Assembly (NCBI RefSeq): GCF_024207115.1
Contig: NZ_CP100128.1
Location: 5,053,380 to 5,117,379, forward strand
Reading direction: 5' to 3'
From: Chromobacterium sp. IIBBL 290-4
Lineage (GTDB): Bacteria > Pseudomonadota > Gammaproteobacteria > Burkholderiales > Chromobacteriaceae
DNA length: 64,000 nt
How positions within the stretch are numbered: position 1 is the first letter of the stretch; every line of letters begins with the position of its first letter. The notes beneath the pieces were generated by a model. That model was given only the letters and a program-made list of their open reading frames with translations, did no database searches and was not told the DNA's origin. Position numbers and translations under genes: made by a program. Positions 48,710 to 57,911 of the stretch are shown piece by piece.

Positions 48710-49915
48710 ATGTTCAAAGCTATGAATTCCAGCATCCTCGTCATCAATTGCGGCAGCTCCTCCCTGAAATTCGCGCTGATCGACAGCGCCAGCCACGAAG
48801 CGGTCATGACCGGCCTGGCTGAGAAACTGGGCCTGGCCGACGCCTGCATCACCTTCAAACACGACGGCGGCAAGCAAACCGCCCTGCTGTCCGCTCCGGA
48901 CCACGCCGCGGCCATGCACGCCATCATCGAGAAACTGCAGCAAGTGTCGCTGCTGGACAGCGTGAAAGCCATCGGCCACCGCGTGGTGCATGGCGGCGAA
49001 CACTTCAAGCAATCGGCGCTGCTGGACGAAAACGCCATCAACGAAATCGAACGCTGCATCAAGCTGGCGCCGCTGCACAATCCGGCCCACATTCTGGGCA
49101 TCCGCACCGCGATCAAGGAATTCCCGAGCCTGCCGCAAGTGGCCGTGTTCGACACTTCCTTCCATCAGACCATGCCGGAAAAGGCTTATCTGTACGCCGT
49201 GCCGATGAAGCTGTACCGCGAAAACAGCCTGCGCCGCTACGGCATGCACGGCACCAGCTACCGCTTCGTGGCCGAAGAAGCCGCCAAGATGCTGGGCAAG
49301 CCGGCCGATGAGACCAGCCTGGTGATCGCCCACCTGGGCAACGGCGCGTCCATCTCCGCCATCCGCAACGGCAAGTGCGCCGACACCTCGATGGGCCTGA
49401 CCCCGCTGGAAGGCCTGGTCATGGGCACCCGCTCCGGCGACATCGACCCCAGCGTATTCGGCTACCTGGCCACCGAGCGCGGCATGGACGTGCAGGCCAC
49501 CACCAATATGCTGAACAAGGAATCGGGCCTGCTGGGCCTGTCCGAGCTGTCCAATGACTGCCGCGAGCTGGAAGAAGCCGCAGCCAAGGGCCATGAAGGC
49601 GCCAAGCGCGCGCTGGAAGTGTTCGCCTACCGCCTGGCCAAGTACGTCGCCTCGATGAGCGTGGGCGCGGGCCGTCTGGACGCCGTGGTATTCACCGGCG
49701 GCATCGGCGAGAACTCGTCCTTCCTGCGCGCCGAAGTGATCAACCAGCTGGGCTTCCTGGGCCTGAAGCTGGACACCGCCGCCAACGAAGCCTGCATCCG
49801 CGGCAACGCCGGCCGCATCACCTCCGCAGACTCCGTGCCGGCGCTGGTGATCAACACCAATGAAGAGCTGATGATCGCCATGGACACCGCCGAACTGGCC
49901 GGTCTGGCCAAGTAA
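48710..49915 (+). CDS. ackA: Acetate kinase
   Basis: A 397-401-residue acetate kinase converting acetyl phosphate and ADP to acetate and ATP. The phosphate-binding motif VINCGSSSLKF, RVVHGGEHF, VFDTSFHQTMPEKAYLYAVP, RRYGMHGTSYRFV and FTGGIGENS are all present. Two starts are possible (48710 and 48722) and neither has a ribosome-binding site; a T7 run ends only 9 bases before the first. Translation may therefore be controlled by the leader. pta follows 15 bases after its stop. Confidence 0.97.
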   Translation: MFKAMNSSILVINCGSSSLKFALIDSASHEAVMTGLAEKLGLADACITFKHDGGKQTALLSAPDHAAAMHAIIEKLQQVSLLDSVKAIGHRVVHGGEHFKQSALLDENAINEIERCIKLAPLHNPAHILGIRTAIKEFPSLPQVAVFDTSFHQTMPEKAYLYAVPMKLYRENSLRRYGMHGTSYRFVAEEAAKMLGKPADETSLVIAHLGNGASISAIRNGKCADTSMGLTPLEGLVMGTRSGDIDPSVFGYLATERGMDVQATTNMLNKESGLLGLSELSNDCRELEEAAAKGHEGAKRALEVFAYRLAKYVASMSVGAGRLDAVVFTGGIGENSSFLRAEVINQLGFLGLKLDTAANEACIRGNAGRITSADSVPALVINTNEELMIAMDTAELAGLAK

Positions 49916-49930
49916 GGAAGGCGCGCGATC

Positions 49931-52012
49931 ATGCAGACATTCTTTCTCGCCCCCACCGGCTTCAACGCCGGACTGACCTCGGTCACCCTGGGCGCCATCC
50001 GTTCGCTGGAGCAGGCTGGCCTGCGCGTGGGCTTCGTCAAGCCCATCGCCCAGGACACCAAGGACGGCGAAGCCGAGCGCTCCACCCACTTCGCCCACGC
50101 CATCTGCCGCCTGAACCCGCCGCAGCCTATCAGCATGGAGCGCGTCGAGCACCTGCTGTCGCAAGGCCAGGTGGACCAGTTGATGGAAGAGGTCGTCAGC
50201 CTGTTCCAGCAAGCCTCGCAAAATGTGGACGTGGTGATCGTGGAAGGCCTGGTGCCGGACCAGAAACAGGTGTTCTCCACCTTCCTCAACACCAAGATCG
50301 CCCGCAACCTGCAGGCGCAGACCATCCTGGTCAGCTCTGTGAAGGATCTGGGCGCGGCTGAAATCGCCGAACAACTGGAAATGAACATCCAGGCCTTCGG
50401 CGCGCAAACCGTGTCCGGCTACATCCTCAACCACGTGCTGCCTAGCGCCGATCGCGCCGAACTGGCGCGCGAGGTGCAGCAATCCGGCAATCTGAAAAAG
50501 GCCGGCCTGCCGCTCTTGGGCGTGATTCCGTATCAGCCGGAGCTGCTGGCCCCGCGCACGGAAGACGTGGCTCGCTACCTGAACGCCAATGTGGTGCATG
50601 CCGGCCAACAAGCCAGCCGCCGCGTGCGCAATATGGTGGTGGCCGCCCGCACCGCGCCGAACATCGTCAACCTGCTGAAGCCGGGCGCGCTGATCATCAC
50701 CCCGGGCGAACGCGAAGACGTGGTGATGGCCACCTCGATGGCCGCCATGAACGGCGTGCCGCTGGCCGGCCTGCTGCTGACCTGCGACTCCCAGCCGGAC
50801 CCGCGCATCCAGCAGCTGTGCCAGCAAGCCTTCACCGGCGGCCTGCCGGTGCTGGCCACCTCGCTGAACTCGATGGAAACCGCCAGCGCGCTGAACGCAA
50901 TGAGCCATCAGGTGCCGTCCGACGACTTGGAGCGCATGGGCAAGGTGATCGAGCACGTCGCCGAGTTCCTGGACGTGTCCACGCTGAAGCAAAGCGTGGG
51001 CGAGCCGCGCGAACTGCGCCTGCCGCCGCCGGCCTTCCGCTTCCAGCTGATGGAAAAGGCCCGCAAGGCCAACAAGCGCATCGTGCTGCCGGAAGGCAAT
51101 GAGCCGCGCACCATCCAGGCCGCCGCCATCTGCCAGAAAAAAGGCATCGCCCGCTGCGTGCTGCTGGGCAACCGCGCCGAAATCCTGCAAGTGGCCGAGA
51201 CCCAGGGCGTGACGCTGCCGGAGTCGGTGGAAATCCTGGATCCGAACGAAATCCGCGGCCAGTACGTGGCGCCTATGGTCGAGCTGCGCAAGGGCAAGGG
51301 CCTGAACGAGCCGATGGCCCTGGCGCAACTGGAAGACACCGTGGTGCTGGGCACCATGATGCTGGCGATGAACGAAGTGGACGGCCTGGTTTCCGGCGCC
51401 GTGCACACCACCGCCAACACTATCCGTCCGGCGCTGCAGCTGATCAAGACCGCCCCGGGCTCCAGCATCGTGTCCTCGGTGTTCTTCATGCTGATGCCGG
51501 AACAGGTCTACGTGTACGGCGACTGCGCCGTAAACCCGGACCCGACCGCTGAACAGCTGGCCGACATCGCCATCCAGTCCGCCGATTCGGCCGTCGCCTT
51601 CGGCATCACCCCGCGCGTGGCGATGATCTCCTACTCCACCGGTTCTTCCGGCAGCGGCAGCGACGTGGAAAAAGTGCGCGAAGCCACCCGCATCGCCCAG
51701 GAGAAGCGCCCGGATCTGCTGATCGACGGCCCGATGCAGTACGACGCCGCCTCGGTGGAATCCGTCGGCCGCCAAAAGGCCCCGGACAGCCAGGTAGCCG
51801 GCCGCGCCACCGTATTCGTGTTCCCGGACCTGAACACCGGCAACACCACCTACAAGGCGGTGCAGCGCTCCGCCAACGTGGTGTCGGTGGGCCCGATGCT
51901 GCAAGGCCTGCGCAAGCCGGTCAACGACCTGTCGCGCGGCGCGCTGGTGGACGACATCGTCTACACCATCGCCCTGACCGCGCTGCAAGCGGAACAGACT
52001 CCGGCTCGCTAA
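49931..52012 (+). CDS. pta: Phosphate acetyltransferase
   Basis: A 693-residue long-form Pta. The N-terminal P-loop-like domain (FFLAPTGFNAGLTSVTLG, 1-240) and central DRTGG domain (250-365) are followed by the catalytic PTA_PTB domain (about 370-693; IVLPEGNEPRTIQAA, VHTTANTIRPALQLI, GDCAVNPDPTAEQLADIAIQSA, ISYSTGSSGSGSDVEKV). It interconverts acetyl-CoA and acetyl phosphate and works with AckA in overflow metabolism and acetate use. AAGGAAGG precedes the ATG. Operon with ackA, terminator at 52035. Confidence 0.97.
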   Translation: MQTFFLAPTGFNAGLTSVTLGAIRSLEQAGLRVGFVKPIAQDTKDGEAERSTHFAHAICRLNPPQPISMERVEHLLSQGQVDQLMEEVVSLFQQASQNVDVVIVEGLVPDQKQVFSTFLNTKIARNLQAQTILVSSVKDLGAAEIAEQLEMNIQAFGAQTVSGYILNHVLPSADRAELAREVQQSGNLKKAGLPLLGVIPYQPELLAPRTEDVARYLNANVVHAGQQASRRVRNMVVAARTAPNIVNLLKPGALIITPGEREDVVMATSMAAMNGVPLAGLLLTCDSQPDPRIQQLCQQAFTGGLPVLATSLNSMETASALNAMSHQVPSDDLERMGKVIEHVAEFLDVSTLKQSVGEPRELRLPPPAFRFQLMEKARKANKRIVLPEGNEPRTIQAAAICQKKGIARCVLLGNRAEILQVAETQGVTLPESVEILDPNEIRGQYVAPMVELRKGKGLNEPMALAQLEDTVVLGTMMLAMNEVDGLVSGAVHTTANTIRPALQLIKTAPGSSIVSSVFFMLMPEQVYVYGDCAVNPDPTAEQLADIAIQSADSAVAFGITPRVAMISYSTGSSGSGSDVEKVREATRIAQEKRPDLLIDGPMQYDAASVESVGRQKAPDSQVAGRATVFVFPDLNTGNTTYKAVQRSANVVSVGPMLQGLRKPVNDLSRGALVDDIVYTIALTALQAEQTPAR

Positions 52013-52034
52013 GACCAATGCTGGAACGCATCGA

Positions 52035-52063
52035 AACGGCTCCCCTGCGGAGCCGTTTTTTTT
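52035..52063 (+). terminator. Rho-independent terminator of ackA-pta
   Basis: AACGGCTCC / GGAGCCGTT (9 bp, 5-base loop) with a run of eight T residues, 23 bases after the pta stop. Confidence 0.93.
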
Positions 52064-52153
52064 GCAAGTTCCTACTATGAATCGACAAACCAACAAGCCT
52101 TCTTCGCTGCCGCTACGCGCAGCATGGCCAAAATCTTCAATCGAGGTTTGAAA

Positions 52154-52969
52154 ATGGAAAACCGCTCAACCCTCCACACAGAATCAGGCGTGCGTCTGCG
52201 CCGCGTTTCCAATCGCCCAGGCCGACACAACTGGCTGTTGCTGCCAGGAGGCCCTGGATTAGGCTCTGAGAGCTTGGCTTCGCTGGCCTCTTGCCTGGAC
52301 GTTGACGGCGCGGTCTGGCTGGTGGACCTGCCCGGAGACGGCAACAACACCGGCCAGCCGGAAGATTATCAGCGCTGGCCAGGCGTCATCAGAGAAGCGG
52401 CCCGCGCCCTTCCCCACTGCGTATTCGTGGGCCATTCCACCGGCGGGATGTATTTGCTGTCGACGCCTGAGCTTGAGCCCCTGCTGCAAGGCATGGTGCT
52501 GATCAGCTCCGCGCCCGATGCCCGCTGGCAAGCGCGCTTCGCCCGCACCAGCGAGCAGCATCCGCTTCCCGAGGTTGGCCAGGCTTTCGAGGCCTACTCG
52601 CAAAATCCTAGCGCCGAAACGCTTAAGCGGCTGACACTAGCCGCCGCGCCCTGGAACTTCTCTCCGGCGTCGCTCGCCAGCGGGCGCGCCATGCTGGAAA
52701 CCTTGTCATACAATGTGGCAGCCATGAAGTGGTCCGGCCAACATTTCGATGCGGAATACCAAGCCCGCTGGTGGCCGTCCCAGCTGCCGGTGCTGATTCT
52801 TTCCGGAAGCGAGGACCGGATCGTCGATCAGTCGCTATGGCAAGACAGCGCCTACCAAGGCGCCAATGTGCGCCACGCGCTAATCGAGGGCGCAGAGCAC
52901 TTCCCGTGGTTTGAAGCGCCAGGCCAAGTCGCGGCGGAGTTTACCCAGTTCGCGCAGCGATTGACTTAA
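52154..52969 (+). CDS. Alpha/beta-fold hydrolase
   Basis: A 271-residue alpha/beta hydrolase. The oxyanion region is LLLPGGPGLGSESL, the nucleophile elbow GHSTGG (Ser95), the acid SGSEDRIVD and the catalytic His in IEGAEHFPWFEAPG. The PGGPG motif resembles proline iminopeptidases and related esterases. No signal peptide. Substrate cannot be deduced. ATG 52154 is chosen since GAGGT lies 9 bases upstream; the ATG at 52124 is alternative. Single gene. Confidence 0.88.
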   Translation: MENRSTLHTESGVRLRRVSNRPGRHNWLLLPGGPGLGSESLASLASCLDVDGAVWLVDLPGDGNNTGQPEDYQRWPGVIREAARALPHCVFVGHSTGGMYLLSTPELEPLLQGMVLISSAPDARWQARFARTSEQHPLPEVGQAFEAYSQNPSAETLKRLTLAAAPWNFSPASLASGRAMLETLSYNVAAMKWSGQHFDAEYQARWWPSQLPVLILSGSEDRIVDQSLWQDSAYQGANVRHALIEGAEHFPWFEAPGQVAAEFTQFAQRLT

Positions 52970-52984
52970 TCCCTCCACCCCCTC

Positions 52985-53021
52985 CAAAAAAAGAAACCCC
53001 GCCTTGCAAGCAAGAGCGGGG
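52985..53021 (-). terminator. Terminator after the Cof-type phosphatase gene
   Basis: On the minus strand CCCCGC / GCGGGG encloses CTTGC/GCAAG, followed by TTTC and T7. It lies 32 bases past the minus-strand stop and also faces the hydrolase. Confidence 0.8.
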
Positions 53022-53052
53022 CAACCATTGGGCGCAAAGCGTCGAAATGCGC

Positions 53053-53831
53053 CTATGCCAACATCTCCAACAACCGCTTGGCCACGCCGCCCGCGGCGTG
53101 ATGGCCGATAACCGTCGCGCTCGGCACCCGCTGAAGCAAGCCCGGATGGGCATTGGCCATGATGTGGGGCATGCCGGCCAGGCTCAGCATCTCGGCGTCG
53201 TTCAGGTTGTCGCCGAAGGCGGCGCAGTCCTCGGCCTTCACGCCCAGATGCTTGAGCAGCAGAGCCAGCGCGCTGCCCTTGTTGACGCCCGGCGCCATCA
53301 CCTCCAGATAGCAGATGTGGAATAGGTCATGGACACCTCGTCGCCGAAATCGCGCGCGATGTCCCGCTCCACCTCTTTGAGCTGCTCGGGCGTGCCGCAA
53401 TAAATCACCTTGGACACGTCATCGGCGGCGAAACTGGCCAGATCATCTATCTCCGTCACCTGGCCGGTGTAATGGCTATATTCGCGCTTGCTGTGGTAAG
53501 CCATGATGCAGTCGTCGCGATACACGCCCAACTCCGTATCCCTCACCAGCTCAGGCCGCAGCAAACGGCTGATCAGATCCTGGGACAGACGCGATTGAAA
53601 CAACAGGCTGCCGTCGGCCAGATGCACGCGCGCGCCGTTGGCGCTGATCACCGGCACCGCCGGCAAATCGTCCGGCCACAGTTTGCGCACCTGACGCTCG
53701 TGCCGACCGGTCGCCACCGCCATGGCGATGCCCTTGGCCGCCACTTGCCGCAAGGCGGCGTACGTTTCCGGCGCCAATTGCGAGTTTTCGTTCAACAGCG
53801 TGCCATCCAGATCGGAAACCATCAGTTTCAT
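53053..53831 (-). pseudogene. Cof-type HAD-IIB phosphatase, frameshifted
   Basis: Read from ATG 53831 (GGAGTGG upstream), the protein begins MKLMVSDLDGTLLN, the HAD nucleophile motif, followed by VATGRHERQVRKLWP and ISANGARV of the Cof/YbiV family. The frame runs into a stop after VSMTYSTSA, while the rest of the family (CYLEVMAPGVNKGSALALLLKHLGV, AAFGDNLNDAEMLSLAG) continues in another frame to 53053. A single missing base near 53312-53320 explains it. Repaired length is about 259 residues, normal for the family, so this is a sequencing error or a fresh mutation. Such enzymes dephosphorylate sugar phosphates or cofactors. Divergent from the DeoR regulator. Confidence 0.85.
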
Positions 53832-53864
53832 TGCGTCCACTCCTATTGCAGAACAAGCATCATT

Positions 53865-53894
53865 ATGCACAACCATGCAAGAACATGCACGAAA
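53865..53894. promoter_or_regulatory. Three 10-base direct repeats, likely DeoR-family operator
   Basis: ATGCACAACC, ATGCAAGAAC and ATGCACGAAA follow each other with exactly 10-base spacing in the gap between the Cof-type phosphatase and the deoR-family gene. A related CGTGCAAC lies at about 53919. DeoR/GlpR regulators bind such helically phased direct repeats. Confidence 0.6.
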
Positions 53895-53954
53895 TCTTTG
53901 ACCAACCAGGCATAATCGTGCAACATCCGCGCATTCCCGCTTAGAGCCCACATC

Positions 53955-54740
53955 ATGCGCAAAGAACGCCAACCCGCCTCCGGCCTGCCCTCGGACCGCC
54001 ATCAATACATCCGCCAGCAACTGCTGCAGCATGGCCGGGTGCTGGCCGGCGAATTGGCCGCTACCCTGGGCGTGTCAGAGGATTCGATCCGCCGCGATCT
54101 GCGCGAACTGGCCGCCAACGGCGTATGCCAACGGGTATACGGCGGCGCCATCGCGCTGCGCCCCATCGACACCAGCTTTGAGCAGCGCCGCCACGAACAC
54201 CCTGTCCGCAAGGCCCGCCTGGCCGCCACCGCGGTGCGCCAGCTGCGGCCCGGCCAATTCGTGTTCCTTGACGGCGGCACCACCAATCTGGAAATCGCCC
54301 GCGCCCTGCCCGCCGACCTGCCGCTGACCGTGGCCACCAACGCCATTCCCATCGCTGCGGAGCTGTTCGGCAAGAAACAACTGGAAGTGCTGGTGCTGGG
54401 CGGCAGCCTCAACCACAAAAGCGGCGACACCGCCGGCACCATAGCCACCCGCATGCTGCAATCCATGCATCCCGACATTTGCTTCCTCGGCACTTGCTCG
54501 GTGGACCGCGAGCTGGGCGTCGGCACCGTCATGGCGGAAGAGGCGGCCTTCAAGCGCATGCTGGTGGAGCAGTGCGGCCAAACCATCCTGGCCGTCACCA
54601 ATGAAAAGCTGGATACCGCCTCCCCTTTCGCTGTGGCGCCGCTGGGCGACATCGGCCTGTTGATCGCCGAGCCGGACGCCGATCCGGTCAGACTGTCGCA
54701 TTTAAGCGCCGGCGGCGTGCCCGTCCTGCTCGCCGACTGA
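53955..54740 (+). CDS. DeoR/GlpR family transcriptional regulator
   Basis: A 261-residue regulator. The N-terminal winged helix reads RHQYIRQQLLQHGRVLAGELAATLGVSEDSIRRDLRELAANG (about 15-58). The C-terminal DeoR sensor domain has FLDGGTTNLEIARALP, TVATNAIPIAAEL, LGGSLN and FLGTCSVDRELGVGTVMAEEAAFKRML. Effectors are usually phosphorylated sugars. It faces away from the phosphatase gene across a gap with phased repeats, so it probably controls that phosphatase and itself. Frame intact, unlike its neighbours. Confidence 0.92.
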   Translation: MRKERQPASGLPSDRHQYIRQQLLQHGRVLAGELAATLGVSEDSIRRDLRELAANGVCQRVYGGAIALRPIDTSFEQRRHEHPVRKARLAATAVRQLRPGQFVFLDGGTTNLEIARALPADLPLTVATNAIPIAAELFGKKQLEVLVLGGSLNHKSGDTAGTIATRMLQSMHPDICFLGTCSVDRELGVGTVMAEEAAFKRMLVEQCGQTILAVTNEKLDTASPFAVAPLGDIGLLIAEPDADPVRLSHLSAGGVPVLLAD

Positions 54741-54868
54741 GTTTTTATTCCAATGGCAATATTGCCTAGAATCAAACAATTGTTTTAAAGTGCGCTTGGA
54801 GCGCGCTTACGATAAAACCTTACAAATCAGCGTGCTTTTCCATCTGGAACATCCTTGGAGGGGAAACC

Positions 54869-56377
54869 ATGTCGATACAGGCCATCACAGAATGGTTCAT
54901 ACCGGACACCGTCCGACAGGCGCCGGAGCAAGCCATCCGCGCCCGAACCGTGGTGGGCGTCGGTCTTTTGGCCGGCCTGATGGCGCCGTTGTTCGCCGTC
55001 GAATACCTGATGCTGGGCCATTATCCGATGGCCGAAGGCATCGCCCTTGGCGGCCTGGGCCTGCTGTGCGGCCCTTTTCTATTGCGCCTGAGCGGCGCGG
55101 TGCGCCTCACCGCCGAATTCATCACCAGTTGCATGTACGCCATGGTGTGCTGGATGGTGTTCGTCAACGGCGGCATCCTGTCCACCAGCCTGATGTGGTT
55201 CGCGGCCATCCCGTTTACCGCCGTCTTCATCGGCACCCGCCGCTCCGGCATGTTCTGGCTGGCGATGTCTCTGGCCGCGGTCGGCGCGGTGATGTGGCTG
55301 TCCGGCATAGCCGCCATCCCGCCCACCCCGCTGCCGCGCGAGGAACTGCCCAAGCTGCAGGCCAAATCTCTGGCCGGCTTGTCCTTGGTGGTGCTGGTGC
55401 TGGCCCTGGCCTTCGACAAGGCCAAGGCCAAGAGCTTTGAAAAACTGGAAACCGCCCGCCAGGACGCCGAGCGCGCCAGCCAGGCGCTGGCGCAGATGAT
55501 GGAGCAGATCAGCCTGTCCATCCGCGACGCCTCCGGCGCCAGCCGCCAGATCGCCGCCAGCACCGGCAGCATGGCCAAGACCATGGCCGAGCAGCAGGAA
55601 CGCTCGGAAGACATGGTGGTGGTGGCGCAGCAGATGGCGGTGGTGACCAGCCAAAACGCCGAGCAGTCCACCACCGCCACCCAACTGGCGCAAACCGCCG
55701 GCGGCGCTGCGCAGGAAGGCGGCAAGGCGATGGACCAGGCGGTCGGCCAATTGGGCCGCGCCGGCGAAGTGATAGGCCACGCGGCCGGCAAGCTGGAAGA
55801 GCTGGGCCAGCGCAGCGCCGAGGTGAGCGGCATCGTGCAGCTGATCCGCGACATCGCCGACCAGACCAATCTCTTGGCGCTCAACGCCGCCATCGAGGCG
55901 GCGCGCGCCGGCGAAATGGGCCGCGGCTTCGCCGTGGTGGCGGACGAGGTGCGCAAGCTGGCCGAGCGCACCCAGAACGCCACCCAGGACATCGAAACCA
56001 AGATCAAGCTGATCGTCGACGCACCAATCTGGCCATCGTGGCGATGCGCGACGGCAACCAGCAAATGCAGGCGGGACGCGACCACGCGCAAAACGCCCAA
56101 AGCAAGCTGTCCGGCATCATCCGCGAAACCAGCCAACTGGCCGGCCTGCTTGATCAGGTTTCGCAAGCGGAAAGCAATCAGAACCAGGGGCTTCGCGCAA
56201 TTCGCCGGGGACATCGTGGCGGTGGGCGAATCCACGCGCAGCCTGTCCGGCGAAACCCGCAACATCGCCGAGGCGATCCGCCAACTGGACGAACAGATGG
56301 ACAAACTGCACCAAGCCGTAAGTCGTCAAGACGCCTTGTCATCTTCATCCGCGATTCCCCGGCCCGCATACCATTGA
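54869..56377 (+). CDS. Methyl-accepting chemotaxis protein, two compensating frameshifts
   Basis: A chemoreceptor of about 502 residues. The N-terminus has five to six close hydrophobic segments (about 30-185) instead of a periplasmic ligand domain, then a signalling domain with the hairpin tip [40 protein letters not shown] intact. After IKLIVD a base is missing near 56022 (the frame GCxACCAATCTGGCC is lost). The normal sequence ([19 protein letters not shown]) is then read in another frame until an extra G in the GGGG near 56190 restores it ([18 protein letters not shown]). The two indels compensate. A GGAGGGG ribosome-binding site precedes the ATG. Confidence 0.85.
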   Translation: MSIQAITEWFIPDTVRQAPEQAIRARTVVGVGLLAGLMAPLFAVEYLMLGHYPMAEGIALGGLGLLCGPFLLRLSGAVRLTAEFITSCMYAMVCWMVFVNGGILSTSLMWFAAIPFTAVFIGTRRSGMFWLAMSLAAVGAVMWLSGIAAIPPTPLPREELPKLQAKSLAGLSLVVLVLALAFDKAKAKSFEKLETARQDAERASQALAQMMEQISLSIRDASGASRQIAASTGSMAKTMAEQQERSEDMVVVAQQMAVVTSQNAEQSTTATQLAQTAGGAAQEGGKAMDQAVGQLGRAGEVIGHAAGKLEELGQRSAEVSGIVQLIRDIADQTNLLALNAAIEAARAGEMGRGFAVVADEVRKLAERTQNATQDIETKIKLIVDAPIWPSWRCATATSKCRRDATTRKTPKASCPASSAKPANWPACLIRFRKRKAIRTRGFAQFAGDIVAVGESTRSLSGETRNIAEAIRQLDEQMDKLHQAVSRQDALSSSSAIPRPAYH

Positions 56378-56384
56378 AACCGCA

Positions 56385-56421
56385 CGCGGCTTGGCGGTGG
56401 ACATCACGCCGCCAAGCCGCG
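56385..56421 (+). terminator. Strong hairpin after the chemoreceptor gene
   Basis: A perfect 13-base inverted repeat, CGCGGCTTGGCGG / CCGCCAAGCCGCG, with an 11-base loop begins 8 bases after the stop. There is no T run, so it is either a Rho-assisted terminator or another structural element. Confidence 0.5.
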
Positions 56422-56541
56422 CACGGCCATCACTCAGGCAACCGGCCGTGGTTGCGCTCGCTTTATAACAAAGTCCAGTGTATTGACAGAATATGGCTCC
56501 CGCCCTAGCCTGCACTTCCATCCACATCCCGCCTCGCCACA

Positions 56542-57531
56542 ATGCCTTCCTCGAAGCGCCAGCGCTCAGCCGCCGAAAGCGACCAGTTGCTGCCCCTCCC
56601 CCTTCAACACATCCAAGCGCTGTCCGGCGAAATACGCGGCCAACCCAATATTGCCTGCTTGCGCGCCTATCATCTGGCCGTCGGCTTGACCTTCGCATTG
56701 ATCGGCCTGGGCATCTGGTCCCTACTCTTGCTCCCGGAAATGCAAGGCAAACCCGCCATCGGGATTTTTCTCTTGCTCCTCATCGGCGCGCTGCTTTTAG
56801 GATCTGCTTACGCCATCCTCAGGCGCTTGCGCCGTCCTCTGCACCATGAACTCAGCGTGAGCGACAGCGGATTGCATATCCGCACGCCTTGCTCGTGGAT
56901 GCTTGCTGGCGCGCGCCAGGATACGTCTATCGCCTGGTCTGAAATCGTTCCATCTCCTGACGGCGGATGCGATGTGGAAACCCTGTTCTCCACCAGCAAA
57001 TCCATCGCGCGGGATCTGGTTTTCTGGCGCCGGAAACGCCCAGGGCGAAAATCAAAATGCAACGCATCCCGTGGCAGAGATTCTCCCGCCTGACCTTTGC
57101 CAATGGCGAGGAGCTTAAACGCGCCTTGCTGTTGCGCCTGGCCTCGAAACCCGGTTTTCGCTTCGCGGCCGATGTCTTTGTCGCCGCGCGAGTCAATCCG
57201 GTCGATTGGCGTCCCATGCGCGCCCCCATGCGCATGCAATCGCTATCTTTGCTGGCATCGGGGGCCCTGCTGACTGCGGTTTGCCTGTCTATGGATACAC
57301 ATCAGCCCTTGCTGCAAAGATCGTGGCCCTTGCTTGCCGTTTTGCTGGCTTGCGCGCTTGGCAGCATGCTGCTTTGGTGCTGCTTGTTCCCCGACTTGCG
57401 CCAATCCATTCGCTTTCTCCCAGAGGGGGATAGCGCTCTGGCGAAGCCCTGCCAAGACGAAAAAAAACAGCCGACACCGCGCTCAAACATCCGCGCGAAA
57501 AACGCTAAAGCGCTTCCCATCATCGATCTGA
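56542..57531 (+). CDS. Unknown membrane protein with PH-like domain, frameshifted
   Basis: Begins MPSSKRQRSAAESDQLLPLP; two membrane helices at about 45-95 are followed by a strand-rich soluble part (ELSVSDSGLHIRTPCSW...SIARDLVFWRRK). The continuation AKIKMQRIPWQRFSRLTFANGEELKRALLLRL is in another frame, implying a missing base near 57040. Together they resemble a bacterial PH-like domain. Two further helices follow (LLASGALLTAVCLSM; SWPLLAVLLACALGSMLLW). An A8 run at about 57459-57466 may hide a second indel; reading through it in the alternative frame gives a stop at 57529-57531, 11 bases before the next gene. Function unknown. Confidence 0.55.
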
Positions 57532-57542
57532 AAAAACAAATC

Positions 57543-57911
57543 ATGCCCAGCTCCAGCTCACAGCCCTCGCAAACCCCGTCAGTCCTATCGCCCAAAGAGC
57601 TGTTATTGCGCTACGCGCTTATCTCTTTGATTGTGACAGGCATATTCTTTTTCCAATTCAAAATGGATGCGCCCAATCACGGCTCCGGCGATGGCATCGG
57701 CCTTGGCGTCTTCATCCTGAATCTGATCCATCACGCAGCCATAGCCGCTCTCGCGCTGTTGGCATTGACCTGGATCGGCATCCCTAAAGGCAAGCGACTT
57801 GTTTTTATTCTCTTATCGCCGCTGCTAACGGCCCTCAGCCTCACGCTGCTTCCAATCATCGATGCGATTCAAGAACCCCGCGCCATCCACCGACTGGCAA
57901 CGCAGCGCTAA
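57543..57911 (+). CDS. Small two- to three-helix membrane protein, unknown
   Basis: A 122-residue frame starting MPSSSSQPSQTPSVLSPKEL with hydrophobic segments YALISLIVTGIFFF, GVFILNLIHHAAIAALALLALTWIGI and LVFILLSPLLTALSLTLLPII. The end (EPRAIHRLATQR) overlaps the next fragment in another frame and may be altered by an indel, so the true protein may be longer and continuous with it. It appears to belong to the same small cluster as the preceding PH-like gene. No family recognised. Confidence 0.5.
   Translation: MPSSSSQPSQTPSVLSPKELLLRYALISLIVTGIFFFQFKMDAPNHGSGDGIGLGVFILNLIHHAAIAALALLALTWIGIPKGKRLVFILLSPLLTALSLTLLPIIDAIQEPRAIHRLATQR

Noticed and set aside
48701-52096. A very long minus-strand open frame (over 1100 codons) opposite ackA-pta
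   Set aside because: It is antisense to two intact, well-known enzymes. Its translation is rich in His, Gln, Arg and Gly as expected for the reverse frame of GC-rich genes, and it has no family pattern.
54780-54820. Sigma-28 (FliA) promoter ahead of the chemoreceptor
   Set aside because: TAAAGTG and TACGATAA are present but the spacing is two to three bases too long, so the match is not convincing.
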